Assembly (NCBI RefSeq): GCF_008831045.1
Contig: NZ_WAJS01000004.1
Location: 1-64,000, forward strand
Direction: 5' to 3'
Length of the DNA stretch: 64,000 bases
Source: Adlercreutzia muris
Lineage (GTDB): Bacteria > Actinomycetota > Coriobacteriia > Coriobacteriales > Eggerthellaceae
Positions 63,072-64,000 of this stretch are shown here, piece by piece. Within the stretch, counting starts at the first letter, position 1; each line of letters starts with the position of its first letter. The notes under the pieces are model-generated. The model did not search any database. It had not been told where the DNA came from and worked only from the letters and a program-made list of their open reading frames with translations. Both the position numbers and the translations under genes were made by a program.

Positions 63072-64000
63072 TTAGGCTGCGGCGTTGCCGAGGGCGTTTT
63101 CCACGGCGGCCATAATGGCCTTGCTGGTAAGGGTGGCTCCCGTCACGACGTCTACCTCCGTGCTGTTGGCCTCCACGATGCGGCCGGGCATGGTGGTCAC
63201 GGCATCTGTGGCGATGGAGGGCGTCTCGTTCTGCTCGAGGATCTCCACGGCGCTGATAGTGGTGCCGTCGAAGGCCACCTTCACGACAATGGGGCCTTTC
63301 TTCCCGTCTGCCACGCCGAGGTACTCGCCGTCGCCGGCTGTGTACTGGGAGAGATCGACCTCTTCGCCGAAGACGGCCAGGGTCGTGGGCACAAAGGCGG
63401 CACCGTCTTCGATCACCGATTCCTGCAGGTTGTCGTCCTTGGCCGCCGCGGCATTGCGGCCTGAAATGCGCCCGAAGATCATGCCGCCGCCCAGGTTGCA
63501 CGAGCCCTGGTAGTGGTTCGACCAAATGTCGCCGAGCTCACCGGCCTCGTAGAGGTGGGGGATGGCCTCGCCGCGCGGGGTCACGATCTGGCCCTGCTCG
63601 TTCTTCACGGGGCCGCCCTGGGTATTTACCAGGGTGTGGGTGAGCTTCACCGCGTAGAAGGGGGCCTCGGCGACGGGGGACAGATCGCCCTTGCGCCCGA
63701 AGGCCAGGTCGGTGCCCTCTTCGCAAAAGCGGTTCCACTTGGACACCTCGGCCACGAGATTTTGGGTGCCTTCCTCATCGAATCCCATGGCGGAGGCCAG
63801 GGCCTCTAGGGTGTCGGCCTTCAGGATCCAGCCCTTGGCGATTTCCTCCTGGCCGTCGGCCGACCAGGACTTATAGAGGGGTCCGCGGCTGAAGATGGCC
63901 TGGTCGAGCACTTCGTAGGTGACTTCGGGCAGTACGGGCACATGCCAGGTGCCGGCATAGTTTAAGTGCCCGTGGTTCGTGGCGCCGGTGTCGGTCTCGC
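63072..64000 (-). CDS. Flavoprotein reductase with C-terminal FMN-binding domain (5' end outside window)
   Basis: The frame is open to the right edge, so only about 309 C-terminal codons are seen. The first two thirds is the end of a FAD-binding-2 domain (WILKADTLEALASAM, EAPFYAVKLTHTLVNTQGG, IPHLYEAGELG). The last 90 residues are an FMN_bind domain ending DVVTGATLTSKAIMAAVENAL. The D-x-x-(S/T)-G-A-T motif is the site where ApbE attaches FMN covalently to threonine. This matches urocanate reductase-type enzymes with a built-in electron relay, unlike the other reductases in this window. Confidence 0.85.
   Translation of the reverse strand, partial: ETDTGATNHGHLNYAGTWHVPVLPEVTYEVLDQAIFSRGPLYKSWSADGQEEIAKGWILKADTLEALASAMGFDEEGTQNLVAEVSKWNRFCEEGTDLAFGRKGDLSPVAEAPFYAVKLTHTLVNTQGGPVKNEQGQIVTPRGEAIPHLYEAGELGDIWSNHYQGSCNLGGGMIFGRISGRNAAAAKDDNLQESVIEDGAAFVPTTLAVFGEEVDLSQYTAGDGEYLGVADGKKGPIVVKVAFDGTTISAVEILEQNETPSIATDAVTTMPGRIVEANSTEVDVVTGATLTSKAIMAAVENALGNAAA

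Overview
The window looks like chromosomal DNA of an anaerobic, GC-rich actinobacterium of the Eggerthellaceae (Adlercreutzia, Eggerthella or Gordonibacter type). Three things point there. There are several Tat-exported flavoprotein reductases (fumarate/urocanate reductase-like), each beside a LuxR regulator with a polytopic membrane domain. There is a class III anaerobic ribonucleotide reductase. There is also an actinobacterial fha-pstP-rodA/pbpA-pknB cluster. Genus is not resolved. I saw no rRNA, CRISPR array, prophage or intact insertion sequence.

Layout. 1-8.1 kb is mostly housekeeping: small membrane proteins, a TraX-like protein, a CPBP protease, a J-domain protein, typA, a parvulin-type lipoprotein, two tRNA-Ser genes and an amidohydrolase. 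8.3-10 kb holds a fused, decayed LuxR/flavoprotein pair. 10-16.3 kb carries a CNNM/CorC-type protein, a 14-TM MFS exporter fused to CBS domains, serine acetyltransferase and a Fic protein with a palindromic operator over its promoter. 16.4-21.4 kb is a translationally coupled pair of YhgE/Pip membrane proteins. 22.2-28.5 kb has a flavoprotein, its divergent LuxR, a HemW-like protein without the radical-SAM cysteines, and a homocysteine-methyltransferase-like protein without the usual zinc cysteines. 28.6-31.2 kb is nrdD with NrdR boxes; nrdG lies 8 kb away. 32.5-39 kb is a phosphate region: Tat-exported alkaline phosphatase, remnants of pstA and pstB, a Na/Pi cotransporter and a PhoB/PhoR-like two-component system. 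Three sites there share an 11-bp-period TTTAC repeat. 40-47.3 kb is the cell-wall/Ser-Thr kinase cluster, in which RodA and the penicillin-binding protein are one polypeptide. 47.5-54.5 kb carries MscS, an AarF/UbiB-family kinase-like protein, a universal stress protein, a glycine-rich TPM-like protein with PspA, and more flavoprotein, LuxR and LysR debris. 54.5-64 kb is dominated by LuxR/flavoprotein pairs plus a broken ATPase.

How the genes work together. The flavoproteins probably reduce specific organic electron acceptors outside the membrane, each controlled by a neighbouring membrane LuxR protein. A half-site GGGTGA/TCACCC recurs in several of the intergenic regions involved, including upstream of the HemW-like gene, so that gene may belong to the same regulon. 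The remnants at 8.3, 47.5 and 54.3 kb show that this family is expanding and being lost. The phosphate region looks like replacement of the ATP-driven Pst importer by a sodium-coupled one while the control system and its sites were kept.

All functions are inferred from reading the sequence; no database search was possible.
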